NCBI RefSeq assembly: GCF_023016265.1
Contig: NZ_CP095412.1
Span: 3,534,001 to 3,598,000, forward strand
Direction of reading: 5' to 3'
Length of the DNA: 64,000 bases
From: Blastococcus sp. PRF04-17
GTDB taxonomy: Bacteria; Actinomycetota; Actinomycetes; Mycobacteriales; Geodermatophilaceae
The translations under genes and the position numbers were made by a program. The notes beneath the pieces are model-generated. The model was not told where the DNA came from, made no database searches, and saw nothing but the letters and a program-made list of their open reading frames with translations. Shown one piece after another: positions 10,210 through 19,374 of this stretch (the stretch's first letter is position 1; each line of letters begins with the position of its first letter).

Positions 10210-10265
10210 GTTCTGCGAAGTGGCGGCCATCAACCGCTGGTGACCGCCAGTGTGCAGATCTCGCG
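10207..10265 (-). repeat. Right terminal inverted repeat of DUF559 unit (about 59 bp)
   Basis: This is the inverted partner of 9222-9280. It starts exactly at the DUF559 stop codon, so the gene fills nearly all the space between the two repeats. Its outer end (GTGTGCAGATCTCGCG) lies about 20 bp before the purS -10 box, so it could insulate or influence purS transcription. Confidence 0.8.
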
Positions 10266-10285
10266 GGGGGCGGATCCGGCCCAGG

Positions 10286-10291
10286 TACCCT
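10286..10291 (+). promoter_or_regulatory. -10 box of a leaderless promoter for purS-purQ-purL
   Basis: TACCCT lies 7 nt before the purS GTG at 10299, and no ribosome-binding site is present. This gives the purSQL operon its own promoter just inside the right edge of the DUF559 unit. Confidence 0.55.
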
Positions 10292-10298
10292 CGCTGCT

Positions 10299-10538
10299 GT
10301 GGCACGGGTGGTCGTCGACGTCGTCCTCAAGCCGGAGATCTCCGACCCTCAGGGTCAGGCGGTGCTCGGCGCGCTCGGCCGGCTCGGCCACGACAGCGTG
10401 ACCAGCGTGCGCCAGGGCAAGCACTTCGTCCTCGACGTCGAGGGCACGCCCGACGAGGCCGAGCTGAAGCAGATCGCCGAGACCCTGCTCGCCAATCCCG
10501 TCATCGAGGACGTGGAACTCCACCTCCCCGCCGACTGA
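10299..10538 (+). CDS. purS: Phosphoribosylformylglycinamidine synthase subunit PurS
   Basis: PurS is the small structural subunit of FGAM synthase that bridges PurQ (glutaminase) and PurL. The 79-aa protein begins MARVVVDVVLKPEISDPQGQ from GTG 10299 and has the typical VLGALGRLGHDSVTSVRQGKHF and ending ETLLANPVIEDVELHLP. An upstream in-frame extension runs into the inverted repeat and is unlikely to be translated. purQ follows 21 bp downstream. Confidence 0.95.
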   Translation: MARVVVDVVLKPEISDPQGQAVLGALGRLGHDSVTSVRQGKHFVLDVEGTPDEAELKQIAETLLANPVIEDVELHLPAD

Positions 10539-10559
10539 GATCCCCGGAGAAGAGTCATA

Positions 10560-11231
10560 GTGCGCATCGGTGTCATCACCTTCCCGGGCTCCCTGGACGA
10601 CGTCGACGCCGCCCGCGCGGTGCGCCTCGCCGGGGGCGAGCCGGTCAGCCTCTGGCACGCCGACCACGACCTCAGGGACGTCGACGCGATCGTCCTGCCG
10701 GGTGGCTTCTCGTACGGCGACTACCTGCGGGCCGGGGCCATCGCGGCCCGGTCGCCGCTGATGCAGGACGTGGTCGGCGCGGCGAAGACCGGCCTCCCTG
10801 TCCTCGGCATCTGCAACGGCTTCCAGGTGCTCTGCGAGGCAGGCCTCCTGCCGGGCGCCCTGACCCGCAACAGCCACCTGCACTTCCGCAACCGCGACCA
10901 GGTGCTGGTCGTCGAGCGGGCCGACACCGCCTGGACCAGCGACTACGCCGAGGGCCAGCGGATCGTCATCCCCGTCAAGAACGGCGAGGGCCGCTACGTC
11001 GGGTCCGACGCCGACCTCGACCGGCTCGAGGGCGAGGGGCGGGTGGTCTTCCGCTACGCCGACGGCAACCCCAACGGGAGCTCCCGCGACATCGCCGGAG
11101 TGACCAGTGAGAACGGCCGGGTGGTCGGTCTCATGCCGCACCCCGAGCACGCGGTCGAGGACCTCACCGGCCCTAGCACCGACGGCCTCGGCTTCTTCAC
11201 CAGCGTCCTGAAGGCGGTCGTGAACGCATGA
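10560..11231 (+). CDS. purQ: Phosphoribosylformylglycinamidine synthase subunit PurQ
   Basis: PurQ is the class I glutamine amidotransferase subunit that supplies ammonia to PurL. The 223-aa protein has [13 protein letters not shown], the nucleophile [10 protein letters not shown] (Cys near residue 87) and the catalytic His-x-Glu in [11 protein letters not shown]. It starts at GTG 10560 behind CCCGGAGAAGAG, a good ribosome site. The stop overlaps purL (ATGA), so the subunits should be made in balance. Confidence 0.97.
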   Translation: MRIGVITFPGSLDDVDAARAVRLAGGEPVSLWHADHDLRDVDAIVLPGGFSYGDYLRAGAIAARSPLMQDVVGAAKTGLPVLGICNGFQVLCEAGLLPGALTRNSHLHFRNRDQVLVVERADTAWTSDYAEGQRIVIPVKNGEGRYVGSDADLDRLEGEGRVVFRYADGNPNGSSRDIAGVTSENGRVVGLMPHPEHAVEDLTGPSTDGLGFFTSVLKAVVNA

Positions 11232-13516
11232 GTCTCGACACCGTCGAGCTGGCCGCGACGTCCCCGGACGACGCGCAGCCCTACGCGGAGCTGGGCCTGA
11301 AGTCCGACGAGTACTTCCGGATCAAGGACATCCTCGGCCGCCGCCCCACCACGGCGGAGCTCGCGATGTACAGCGTCATGTGGAGCGAGCACTGCTCCTA
11401 CAAGAGCTCGAAGGTGCACCTGCGCCAGTTCGCTGACCTGCCCCGGAGCGAGGCCCTGCTCGTCGGCATCGGCGAGAACGCCGGCGTCGTCGACGTGGGC
11501 GAGGGCTACGCGGTCACCTTCAAGGTCGAGAGCCACAACCACCCGAGCTACGTCGAGCCCTACCAGGGCGCGGCCACCGGTGTCGGCGGCATCGTCCGCG
11601 ACATCCTGACCATGGGTGCGCGCCCGATCGCGGTGATGGACTCGCTCCGCTTCGGTCGCGCCGACGCCCCCGACACCGCCCGCGTCCTTCCCGGCGTGGT
11701 CGCCGGCGTCGGCGGCTACGGCAACTGCCTGGGCCTGCCCAACATCGGCGGCGAGCTGCTGTTCGACGACTGCTACGCGGGCAACCCGCTGGTCAACGCA
11801 CTGTGCGTCGGCGTCATGAGGCACGAGGACGTGCGCCTGGCCAAGGCGGAGGGCGTCGGCAACAAGGTGATCCTCTTCGGCGCCCGCACCGGCGGCGACG
11901 GCATCGGCGGCGTCTCTGTGCTGGCGTCGGAGACCTTCGACGCCGAGGGACCGGCCAAGCGGCCCGCCGTGCAGGTCGGTGACCCGTTCACCGAGAAGCT
12001 GCTCATCGAGGCGTGCCTCGAGATCTTCGCCCAGGACCTCGTCACCGGCATCCAGGACCTCGGCGGCGCCGGGCTGTCCTGCGCCACGTCGGAGCTGGCC
12101 AGCGCCGGCACCGGCGGCATGCACGTCGACCTCGACGCCGTCCCGCTGCGCGACAGCACCCTGACGCCCGCCGAGATCCTGATGAGCGAGTCGCAGGAGC
12201 GCATGTGCGCGATCGTCGAGCCGGACAAGGTGGAGAAGTTCCTCGCCGTCTGCCGCAGGTGGGACGTGCTGGCCACCGTCATCGGTGAGGTCACCGACGG
12301 CGACCGGCTGACCGTCGACTGGCACGGCCAGCGGATCGTCGACGTCCCGCCGCGGACCGTCGCCCACGAGGGGCCGGTCTACGAGCGGCCGATGCGCCGC
12401 CCCGCCGACCTCGACGACCTGCAGGCCGACGACGCCGCACGCCTGCCCCGGCCGCAGAACGGCGCCGAGCTCCAGGCGCACTGGCTCGCGGTCGTCGCCA
12501 GCCCGGACGGCGCGGACAAGACCTGGGTCACCGAGCAGTACGACCGCTACGTCCGCGGCAACACCGTGCTGGCCCAGCCCGAGGACGCCGGCGTCGTCCG
12601 CATCGACGAGGACAGCCACCGCGGCATCGCGCTGTCCCTCGACGGCAACGCGCGCTTCGCCCGCCTCGACCCCTACACCGGCGCCAAGCTGAACCTCGCC
12701 GAGGCGTACCGCAACGTCGCGGTGTCCGGCGCCAAGCCGCTCGCCGTCACCAACTGCCTCAACTTCGGCTCGCCGGAGGAGCCCGAGGTCATGTGGCAGT
12801 TCGCGCAGGCCGTCCGCGGCCTCGCCGACGGCTGCCGTGAGCTCGGCCTGCCGGTCACCGGTGGCAACGTCAGCCTCTACAACCAGACCGGCGACGTCGC
12901 GATCAACCCGACGCCGGTCATCGGCGTGCTCGGTGTGCACGACGACGTCCGCACGCGGGTGACCTCCGGCTGGCGCGAGGACGGCGAGACCGTGCTGCTG
13001 CTCGGTGACACGGAGCCCGAGTTCGGCGGTTCCGCCTGGGCGAGCGTCGTGCACGGCCATCTCGGCGGTCGCCCTCCGGCGGTCGACCTGGAAGCCGAGA
13101 AGGCGCTGGCCGAGCTGCTCGGTGCGCTCAGCCGCGAGGGGCTCGTCTCCACCGCGCACGACGTCGCCGACGGCGGCCTGGCGCAGACCCTCGCCGAGTC
13201 GGCGCTGCGTCACGGCACCGGTGCGCGGCTGCAGCTCGGGAACGATCCCTTCACCGCGCTGTTCAGCGAGTCGGCCGGCCGCGCGGTCGTCACCACCACC
13301 GACCCGGGTGCGGTCAAGGCGACGGCCCAGTGGGCCGGCGTCTCCGTCACCGAGCTGGGGACGACGGGTGGCGACTCCCTCACCGTGGACGGCCTCCTCG
13401 AGCTACCGCTCGCCGAGCTGCGGGCCGCGTGGACCGCCACCCTGCCGGCGCTGTTCGGCGGGCCGGAGCACAGCACGCCGCTGACCGTCCCGGCGGGCAC
13501 CGTCCCGACGTCCTGA
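11228..13516 (+). CDS. purL: Phosphoribosylformylglycinamidine synthase subunit PurL
   Basis: PurL is the ATP-dependent synthetase subunit converting FGAR to FGAM. The 762-aa protein is the small-type PurL that works with PurS and PurQ. Clear motifs are [16 protein letters not shown], the catalytic His and metal region [39 protein letters not shown], and in the second half [14 protein letters not shown] and [18 protein letters not shown]. Length and motifs are complete. It overlaps purQ by 4 bp and the next gene by 1 bp. Confidence 0.98.
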   Translation: MSLDTVELAATSPDDAQPYAELGLKSDEYFRIKDILGRRPTTAELAMYSVMWSEHCSYKSSKVHLRQFADLPRSEALLVGIGENAGVVDVGEGYAVTFKVESHNHPSYVEPYQGAATGVGGIVRDILTMGARPIAVMDSLRFGRADAPDTARVLPGVVAGVGGYGNCLGLPNIGGELLFDDCYAGNPLVNALCVGVMRHEDVRLAKAEGVGNKVILFGARTGGDGIGGVSVLASETFDAEGPAKRPAVQVGDPFTEKLLIEACLEIFAQDLVTGIQDLGGAGLSCATSELASAGTGGMHVDLDAVPLRDSTLTPAEILMSESQERMCAIVEPDKVEKFLAVCRRWDVLATVIGEVTDGDRLTVDWHGQRIVDVPPRTVAHEGPVYERPMRRPADLDDLQADDAARLPRPQNGAELQAHWLAVVASPDGADKTWVTEQYDRYVRGNTVLAQPEDAGVVRIDEDSHRGIALSLDGNARFARLDPYTGAKLNLAEAYRNVAVSGAKPLAVTNCLNFGSPEEPEVMWQFAQAVRGLADGCRELGLPVTGGNVSLYNQTGDVAINPTPVIGVLGVHDDVRTRVTSGWREDGETVLLLGDTEPEFGGSAWASVVHGHLGGRPPAVDLEAEKALAELLGALSREGLVSTAHDVADGGLAQTLAESALRHGTGARLQLGNDPFTALFSESAGRAVVTTTDPGAVKATAQWAGVSVTELGTTGGDSLTVDGLLELPLAELRAAWTATLPALFGGPEHSTPLTVPAGTVPTS

Positions 13517-13911
13517 TGCCTCCGCCGATCCCCGCGGACGAGCTCCGGGCGGCCGTCGACCCGGTGCGCCCGTGGCTCGCGGGGGAGGAGGAGCAGCCGG
13601 ACCGGCGGACGGTCGGCGCGGCGGTGAAGACCAGCACGCGGTGGCTGGCCCAGCAGGTGCCGGGCCGGTCGGTCGAGCTGCGGGTGCCGCCGCACGTCGC
13701 CGTCCAGTGCGTCGAGGGCCCGCGGCACACCCGGGGCACGCCGCCGAACGTGGTCGAGACCGACGCGGCGACCTGGCTGCGGCTGGCCACCGGTCAGCTG
13801 AGCTGGGCGCAGGCGGTGGCCGACGGGAAGGTCAGCGCCAGCGGCAACCGCGCCGACCTCGGTGCCTACCTTCCCCTGCGCCCCCTCCGAGCTTTCGGTA
13901 CCGAAAGCTGA
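13516..13911 (+). CDS. Sterol carrier family protein (SCP2-like)
   Basis: The 131-aa protein belongs to the SCP2-like family that actinobacteria often keep directly behind purL. It begins at ATG 13516, sharing one base with the purL stop. The region SVELRVPPHVAVQCVEGPRHTRGTPPNVVETDAATWLRLATG resembles the SCP2 ligand-binding fold, followed by a SWAQAVADGKVSASGNRADLGAYLPL ending. The last five codons and the stop lie inside the palindrome at 13890-13909, so the C-terminus (FGTES) derives from a repeat. A link to purine synthesis is only positional. Confidence 0.82.
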   Translation: MPPPIPADELRAAVDPVRPWLAGEEEQPDRRTVGAAVKTSTRWLAQQVPGRSVELRVPPHVAVQCVEGPRHTRGTPPNVVETDAATWLRLATGQLSWAQAVADGKVSASGNRADLGAYLPLRPLRAFGTES

Positions 13912-13943
13912 GCCCGCCGACGGAGCTTTCTGTACCGAAAGCT
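13890..13943. repeat. Tandem pair of GTAC-centred palindromes, copy A
   Basis: P1 (13890-13909) is a perfect 20-bp palindrome, AGCTTTCGGTACCGAAAGCT. P2 (13924-13943) is the same with one mismatch. Their centres are 34 bp apart and the spacer contains CCGCCGACGG. The element sits between convergent genes and could act as a bidirectional terminator. A second pair with the same period and spacer motif is at 20435-20486. Confidence 0.85.
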
Positions 13944-13948
13944 CGGAG

Positions 13949-14098
13949 TCAGCCGGTGAACAGCTTGAGAGCCGTCCTGACGGTCTGGAAGAGGCCGTAG
14001 GCCAGCGGCACGCCCACCAGCGTCCAGGCGAAGCCGATGAGCGCCGCCGGGGTGTGGGTGCTCCGTTGCTGGTCGTTCGTCGACAGGGCCGAGCTCAT
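13949..14098 (-). CDS. MFS transporter small subunit (49 aa membrane peptide)
   Basis: The tiny protein MSSALSTNDQQR... has one hydrophobic segment, AALIGFAWTLVGVPLAYGLF, and ends KLFTG. Its ATG (14098) overlaps the stop of the upstream oxalate/formate-type carrier (ATGA), so the two are translationally coupled. Small single-helix partners of this kind are known beside OFA-family MFS carriers; that match and the coupling are the basis for the name. A role as accessory subunit is inferred. Confidence 0.75.
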   Translation of the reverse strand: MSSALSTNDQQRSTHTPAALIGFAWTLVGVPLAYGLFQTVRTALKLFTG

Positions 14099-15519
14099 CG
14101 GGCGGCACTCCGTTCCGGGGTGTGGTGCTCGTGGGTGAAGTCCTCGACGGCCTTCTTCGGTTCGTGCCACTTGTCCGCCACCGGCTTCACCAGCAGGTTC
14201 GCGACGAAGCCGACGGCGAGCAGGCCGACCATGATGAACAGGGCGGGCCGGTAGTCACCGGCCACGAGCTGACCGGGCGTCCCCCGCGCATCCAGCACGC
14301 CGTTGATGATCAGGGGGCCGGCCACGCCCGCCGCGGCCCAGGCCGTCAGCAGCCGGCCGTGGATGGCGCCGACCTGGTAGGTGCCGAACAGGTCGCGCAG
14401 GTACGCCGGGATCGTCGCGAACCCGCCGCCGTAGAAGCTGATGATGACGGCCGCGGTGAGCACGAAGATCCAGGTGGCGGTGCTCCCCAGGATGGCCAGG
14501 ACGAGGTACAGGACGATGCCGACGCCGAGGTAGACCATGTAGATCGGCTTGCGGCCGAGGTAGTCCGACGTCGAGGACCAGACGAACCGCCCGGCCATGT
14601 TGAACAGCGACAGCACGCCGACGAAGCCCGCCGCCGCCGAGGCCGCGACCAGGGACCCGTCCCCGGTTCGGAAGAAGTCCTGGATCATCGGGGCGGCCTG
14701 CTCGAGGATGCCGATCCCGGCCGTGACGTTGCAGAAGAGAACCGTCCACAGCAGCCAGAACTGCGGCGTCCGGATCGCGTTGTTCGCCGACACGTTCTCC
14801 GTGGTCACGAGCGCCTTCTTCTTCACCGACGCCGGGTCGAAACCCTCCGGCTTCCAGTCCGCCGCGGGCACCCGCACCAGGAAGGCGCCGAACATCATGA
14901 ACAGCAGGTAGACCAGGCCCAGGGTCAGGAACAGCTTCGCGACGGCGTCACCGCTGGCCACCGACGCCGTGTCGGTGGGCACGTAGGACGGGTCGTAGAA
15001 GCTCATCAGCTGACGGGACAGCGGCGAGGCGATCAGCGCGCCGCCACCGAAGCCCATGATCGCCATGCCCGTCGCCAGACCCGGGCGGTCGGGGAACCAC
15101 TTGATCAGCGTGGAGACCGGCGAGATGTAGCCGATGCCGAGGCCGATGCCGCCCAGGACCCCGTAGCCGAAGTACAGGAGCCACAGCTGCTCGGTGGCGA
15201 TGCCGAGCGAGCCGATGAGGAAGCCCGAGACCCAGAAGACGGCGGAGGTGAACATCGCCGCGCGAGGACCGTTGCGGTCCACCCACGTGCCGAACAGGGC
15301 CGCCGACAGGCCGAGCATCACGATGGCGATCGAGAAGATGATCCCGATCGCGGTGAGGCTGGTGTCGAAGTGCTCGACCAGCGCCACCTTGTAGACGCTC
15401 GTGGCGTAGGCCTGACCGATGCACAGGTGGACGGCGAGGGCGGCCGGCGGGATCAGCCAGCGGTTGAACCCAGGCCGGGCGACGATGCGCTCACGGGCCA
15501 GGAAGCTCGGTACTGCCAC
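14095..15519 (-). CDS. OFA-family (oxalate/formate antiporter type) MFS transporter
   Basis: This 474-aa, 12-helix major facilitator begins FNRWLIPPAALAVHLCIGQAYATSVYKVAL, typical of the OxlT/OFA group. Other markers are GTWVDRNGPRAAMF (MFS loop 2-3 motif), GIGLGIGYISPVSTLIKWFPDRPGLATGMAIMGFGGGALI, and SDYLGRKPIYMVYLG in the second half. The start is GTG 15519, 8 nt behind the strong site GGAGG; longer starts lack support. The carrier probably exchanges small monocarboxylates, but the substrate is unknown. It is coupled to the small subunit and divergent from mscR. Confidence 0.86.
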   Translation of the reverse strand: MAVPSFLARERIVARPGFNRWLIPPAALAVHLCIGQAYATSVYKVALVEHFDTSLTAIGIIFSIAIVMLGLSAALFGTWVDRNGPRAAMFTSAVFWVSGFLIGSLGIATEQLWLLYFGYGVLGGIGLGIGYISPVSTLIKWFPDRPGLATGMAIMGFGGGALIASPLSRQLMSFYDPSYVPTDTASVASGDAVAKLFLTLGLVYLLFMMFGAFLVRVPAADWKPEGFDPASVKKKALVTTENVSANNAIRTPQFWLLWTVLFCNVTAGIGILEQAAPMIQDFFRTGDGSLVAASAAAGFVGVLSLFNMAGRFVWSSTSDYLGRKPIYMVYLGVGIVLYLVLAILGSTATWIFVLTAAVIISFYGGGFATIPAYLRDLFGTYQVGAIHGRLLTAWAAAGVAGPLIINGVLDARGTPGQLVAGDYRPALFIMVGLLAVGFVANLLVKPVADKWHEPKKAVEDFTHEHHTPERSAAR

Positions 15520-15667
15520 GAGGACGACCTCCGGTGGGGGGTTCGGACGACCGGTCGGACACAACTCGGTCGCGCCCCGACGTGCAACGGCGACCGGACG
15601 GGACGCTACGACCCCGTGCCGGGATCCGCCTGGCGAAGCCCGGATCGAGACGCGGGCGTGACCGCCC

Positions 15668-15673
15668 TAGGCT
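15668..15673 (+). promoter_or_regulatory. -10 box of a leaderless promoter for mscR
   Basis: TAGGCT lies 6 nt before the ATG at 15680, with no ribosome-binding site, in the 160-bp divergent region shared with the MFS carrier. Confidence 0.55.
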
Positions 15674-15679
15674 CGTTGC

Positions 15680-16768
15680 ATGGTCTACGAGGTGAGGGGC
15701 GTCGTCGCCCGCGGCAAGGGCGCTCCGGTCAGCATCGAGACGATCGTCGTACCGGACCCCGGACCGGGTGAGGCGGTCGTCGACGTCCAGGCGTGCGGGG
15801 TGTGCCACACCGACCTCCACTACCGGGAGGGCGGCATCAACGACGACTTCCCCTTCCTCCTCGGGCACGAGGCGGCCGGCGTCGTCTCCGCCGTCGGCGC
15901 GGGCGTGACCAACGTGGCGGTGGGCGACTACGTCGTCCTCAACTGGCGCGCGGTGTGCGGCCAGTGCCGGGCCTGCCTCAAGGGGGAGCTGCAGTACTGC
16001 TTCGCCACCCACAACGCGGCGCAGAAGATGACGCTGACCGACGGCACCGAGCTGTCCCCGGCACTGGGCATCGGGGCGTTCGTGGAGAAGACGCTGGTCC
16101 ACTCCGGCCAGTGCACGAAGGTCGACCCCAAGGCGCCTCCGACGGCGGCCGGACTGCTCGGCTGCGGCGTGATGGCCGGCGTCGGCGCAGCCATCAACAC
16201 CGGCGGGGTGCGGCGGGGCGAGAGCGTCGCCGTCTTCGGCTGCGGCGGTGTCGGTGACGCCGCGATCGCCGGCGCGAAGCTGGCCGGCGCGACCACGATC
16301 ATCGCCGTCGACATCTCGGACAGGAAGCTCGAGTGGGCGACGGGCATGGGCGCCACCCACACGGTGAACTCGCGCGGGACCGACCCGGTCGAGGCGATCA
16401 AGGGCCTGACCGGTGGTTTCGGCGTCGACGTCGCGATCGACGCCGTCGGGCACCCGAAGGTCTTCGAGCAGGCGTTCTACGCCCGCGACCTCGCCGGCCG
16501 CGTCGTGATGGTCGGCGTCCCCACCCCCGGCATGGACATCACCCTGCCCGCCATCGAGATCTTCGGCCGCGGCGGCGCGATCAAGTCCTCCTGGTACGGC
16601 GACTGCCTGCCCAGCCGCGACTTCCCGATGCTGATCGACCTGTACCTGCAGGGCCGCTTCGACCTCGACGCGTTCGTGAGCGAGACCATCGGGCTGGAGG
16701 ACGTCGAGCAGGCCTTCGACAAGATGCACGCCGGTGACGTCCTGCGGTCCGTGGTGGTCCTGAAGTGA
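15680..16768 (+). CDS. mscR: S-(hydroxymethyl)mycothiol dehydrogenase / S-nitrosomycothiol reductase
   Basis: MscR is a zinc- and NAD-dependent alcohol dehydrogenase that oxidises the mycothiol adduct of formaldehyde and can reduce S-nitrosomycothiol. The 362-aa protein has catalytic zinc ligands in ACGVCHTD and GHEAAG, a structural zinc cluster in [15 protein letters not shown], the nucleotide fold [12 protein letters not shown], and a typical [14 protein letters not shown] segment. The next gene overlaps its stop and is probably the second enzyme of the same route. Presence of the enzyme implies mycothiol, hence an actinobacterium. Confidence 0.92.
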   Translation: MVYEVRGVVARGKGAPVSIETIVVPDPGPGEAVVDVQACGVCHTDLHYREGGINDDFPFLLGHEAAGVVSAVGAGVTNVAVGDYVVLNWRAVCGQCRACLKGELQYCFATHNAAQKMTLTDGTELSPALGIGAFVEKTLVHSGQCTKVDPKAPPTAAGLLGCGVMAGVGAAINTGGVRRGESVAVFGCGGVGDAAIAGAKLAGATTIIAVDISDRKLEWATGMGATHTVNSRGTDPVEAIKGLTGGFGVDVAIDAVGHPKVFEQAFYARDLAGRVVMVGVPTPGMDITLPAIEIFGRGGAIKSSWYGDCLPSRDFPMLIDLYLQGRFDLDAFVSETIGLEDVEQAFDKMHAGDVLRSVVVLK

Positions 16769-17373
16769 CCGCCCGCATCGAGCGGGTCGTCGTCCCCGGG
16801 GTGTTCAGCCTCGACGGTCAGGACTTCGACGTCGAGAACAACGTCTGGCTGGTGGGGGACGACGACGAGGTGCTCGTCATCGACGCGCCGCACGACGCCG
16901 CCCCGATCGTGGAGGCCGTCGGCGGCCGGGACGTGACCGCGATCGTGCTCACCCACGGGCACAACGACCACATCACCGCGGCCGTCGACCTCCGAGCCGC
17001 GGTCGGGGCGCCGATCTGGTTCCACCCGATGGACCGGATGCTGTGGGACGTCGTCCACCCGGAGGCGGAGCCGGACCGCGAGCTGACGTCGGCCGCCCGG
17101 TTCCGCGTCGCCGGCGTCGAGCTGGTCACCCTGCACACGCCGGGCCATTCACCGGGCAGCGTCTGCCTGCACGCGCCCGACCTGGCCACCGTCTTCACCG
17201 GTGACACGCTGTTCAATGGCGGCCCGGGCGCCACCGGCCGCTCGTTCAGCGACCGCCCGACGATCGAGCACTCGATCCGGTCGGAGCTGTTCACGCTGCA
17301 CGGCGACACGGTGGTGAAGACCGGGCACGGCGACGACACGACCATCGGCGCCGAGCTGGGCAACGTCGGCTGA
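16765..17373 (+). CDS. Metallo-beta-lactamase-fold hydrolase coupled to mscR
   Basis: This 202-aa MBL-fold protein starts at GTG 16765, overlapping the mscR stop. Metal ligands are THGHNDH (HxHxDH), then HTPGHSPGS, then TGDTLF and the final GHGDDTT. It resembles glyoxalase II-like thioester hydrolases. In mycobacteria a similar gene also sits beside the mycothiol-dependent formaldehyde dehydrogenase, so hydrolysis of S-formylmycothiol to formate and mycothiol is a reasonable inference, not shown here. Confidence 0.87.
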   Translation: MTARIERVVVPGVFSLDGQDFDVENNVWLVGDDDEVLVIDAPHDAAPIVEAVGGRDVTAIVLTHGHNDHITAAVDLRAAVGAPIWFHPMDRMLWDVVHPEAEPDRELTSAARFRVAGVELVTLHTPGHSPGSVCLHAPDLATVFTGDTLFNGGPGATGRSFSDRPTIEHSIRSELFTLHGDTVVKTGHGDDTTIGAELGNVG

Positions 17374-17673
17374 TCAGTCCGTCGCGTCGTCCTCGGCCGG
17401 ACGGCGCTTCTCGGCGTCGGTGCGCTCGAGGCGCTGGCGGATCGCCGCCACGTTCAGCGCCAGGTCCTCGAGTGCCTCGACCGCGCGCGTGGCCAGGGCG
17501 AACGTGAGGTTCTCCCGCCGCTCCTCGGGGCTGGGCTCCCGGTGCCGCTCCCGTGCCCGCCGTGTCGCCTCCGCCCAGGGCTCCTCATCGCCGCGTTGAT
17601 CGCCCAGCAGCTCCCGCAGCATGCGCTGGGCCATCACGAGGAAGTCGTTCGGTTCGGGCCGGTCGCTCGCCAT
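17374..17673 (-). CDS. Small conserved-type helical protein of unknown function
   Basis: The 99-aa charged protein starts at ATG 17673 behind GGAGGAG. It reads MASDRPEPNDFLVMAQRML, then a long charged helix rich in Arg/Glu, then LTFALATRAVEALEDLALNVAAIRQRLERTDAEKR, which looks like a coiled coil. There are no membrane segments. It is convergent with the MBL gene and divergent from purF. Function unknown. Confidence 0.68.
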   Translation of the reverse strand: MASDRPEPNDFLVMAQRMLRELLGDQRGDEEPWAEATRRARERHREPSPEERRENLTFALATRAVEALEDLALNVAAIRQRLERTDAEKRRPAEDDATD

Positions 17674-17796
17674 GCGCGCTCCTCCAGTGGCCAGGACGTG
17701 CCCAGGTGGAACGAGCCGGACGGCGGCCCGGTTCCCCGGGTGCCGGACGTGCGCGGCGGGTGATGCGTCCCACCCCGGGGTCGCCGCCCGGGCCGG

Positions 17797-17802
17797 TACG
17801 CT
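17797..17802 (+). promoter_or_regulatory. -10 box of a leaderless promoter for purF-purM
   Basis: TACGCT lies 6 nt before the purF GTG at 17809, and no ribosome-binding site is visible. It would drive purF and the overlapping purM. Confidence 0.55.
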
Positions 17803-17808
17803 CGACGG

Positions 17809-19374
17809 GTGCCTCGCGGTGATGGACGGCTGACGCACGACCTCGACCCCCAAGCTCCCGGCCCGCAGGACGCCTGTGGCGTCTTCGGTGTCTGGGCGCC
17901 GGGCGAAGAGGTCGCCAAGCTGACCTATTTCGGTCTGTACGCCCTCCAGCACCGGGGTCAGGAAGCGGCCGGCATCGCCGTGTCCGACGGCTCCTCGGTC
18001 GTCGTCTACAAGGATCTCGGGCTGGTCAGCCAGGTCTTCGACGAGGCCACCCTCGGCAGCCTGCGCGGTCACCTCGCCGTGGGCCACACCCGGTACTCCA
18101 CGACCGGCGCCTCGACCTGGGAGAACGCCCAGCCCACGTTCCGGACCACCGACGCCGGCACCGGCCTGGCGCTCTGCCACAACGGCAACCTGGTCAACAC
18201 CGCCGACCTCGCCGTGATGGCAGCCGACGCCGGCGTGGACGGCGTGTTCACCGCCACCACCGACTCCGACTTGGTCACCTCGCTGATCGCGGCGCGCTCC
18301 GACATGTCCGTGGAGGCCGCCTCGATGGAGGTGCTGCCGCAGCTGCGCGGCGCGTTCAGCTTCACGTTCATGGACGAGAACACGCTCTACGCCGCGCGTG
18401 ACCCCCAGGGTGTCCGCCCGCTGGTGCTCGGCCGGCTGGAGCGCGGATGGGTGGTCGCCAGCGAGACGGCGGCCCTGGACATCGTGGGCGCCTCCGTCGT
18501 CCGCGAGGTCGAGCCGGGCGAGCTGATCGCCATCGACGAGAACGGGCTGCGCAGCCAGCACTTCGCTGCTGCCGAGCCCAAGGGCTGCGTCTTCGAGTAC
18601 GTCTACCTGGCCCGCCCGGACACCACGATCGGCGGCCGCGGCGTGCACGCCGCCCGCGTCGAGATCGGCCGCCGGCTGGCGAAGGAGCACCCCGTCGAGG
18701 CCGACCTGGTCATCCCGGTGCCCGAGTCCGGCACGCCGGCCGCCGTCGGCTACGCGGAGGCCTCCGGAATCCCGTACGGCCTCGGTCTGGTCAAGAACTC
18801 CTACGTCGGCCGCACGTTCATCCAGCCGAGCCAGACCATCCGGCAGCTGGGCATCCGGCTGAAGCTGAACCCGCTGCGCGACGTCATCCGCGGCAAGCGG
18901 CTGGTCGTCGTCGACGACTCGATCGTCCGCGGCAACACCCAGCGGGCGCTGATCCGCATGCTGCGCGAGGCCGGAGCCGTCGAGGTGCACGTCCGGATCG
19001 CCTCGCCGCCGGTGAAGTGGCCGTGCTTCTACGGCATCGACTTCGCCAGCCGGGCCGAGCTGATCGCCAACGGACTCGAGATCGACGGGGTGCGCGCGTC
19101 GATCAACGCCGACTCCCTCGGCTACGTCTCCGAGCAGGGCCTGATCGCGGCGACCGAGCAGCCCGCCAGCCGGCTCTGCACCGCCTGCTTCACCGGCAGG
19201 TACCCGATCTCCCTCGGCGAGTCCGAGGTGCTGGGCAAGTACGTCCTCGAGGGCCGCGGCCAGCTGCCGCTCCCGGTGCTCGAGGACCAGCGGGCGGTCA
19301 GCGGCTGGACCGGGCGCCAGGCCGGGAGCGCCACGGTGCCCGGCGGTGCCGAGGACGCGCTGTCCCGACCGTGA
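17809..19374 (+). CDS. purF: Amidophosphoribosyltransferase
   Basis: PurF makes phosphoribosylamine from PRPP and glutamine, the first committed and feedback-controlled purine step. The 521-aa protein has a short N-terminal propeptide ending before the nucleophile Cys (residue 23, in DACGVFGVWAP), glutaminase motifs YALQHRGQEAAGI, VGHTRYSTTG and CHNGNL, and the PRPP-binding motif VVVDDSIVRGNT near residue 366. The propeptide-Cys arrangement is that of the B. subtilis-like class. The stop overlaps purM. Confidence 0.97.
   Translation: MPRGDGRLTHDLDPQAPGPQDACGVFGVWAPGEEVAKLTYFGLYALQHRGQEAAGIAVSDGSSVVVYKDLGLVSQVFDEATLGSLRGHLAVGHTRYSTTGASTWENAQPTFRTTDAGTGLALCHNGNLVNTADLAVMAADAGVDGVFTATTDSDLVTSLIAARSDMSVEAASMEVLPQLRGAFSFTFMDENTLYAARDPQGVRPLVLGRLERGWVVASETAALDIVGASVVREVEPGELIAIDENGLRSQHFAAAEPKGCVFEYVYLARPDTTIGGRGVHAARVEIGRRLAKEHPVEADLVIPVPESGTPAAVGYAEASGIPYGLGLVKNSYVGRTFIQPSQTIRQLGIRLKLNPLRDVIRGKRLVVVDDSIVRGNTQRALIRMLREAGAVEVHVRIASPPVKWPCFYGIDFASRAELIANGLEIDGVRASINADSLGYVSEQGLIAATEQPASRLCTACFTGRYPISLGESEVLGKYVLEGRGQLPLPVLEDQRAVSGWTGRQAGSATVPGGAEDALSRP

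Noticed and set aside
9222-10265. DUF559 gene as a classical insertion sequence
   Set aside because: The protein is not a recognised DDE or HUH transposase and no target-site duplication is visible, so it is reported as an unclassified inverted-repeat unit.
11054-13213. 719-codon open frame antisense to purL
   Set aside because: purL is unmistakable on the plus strand. The antisense frame has no motif or start signal.
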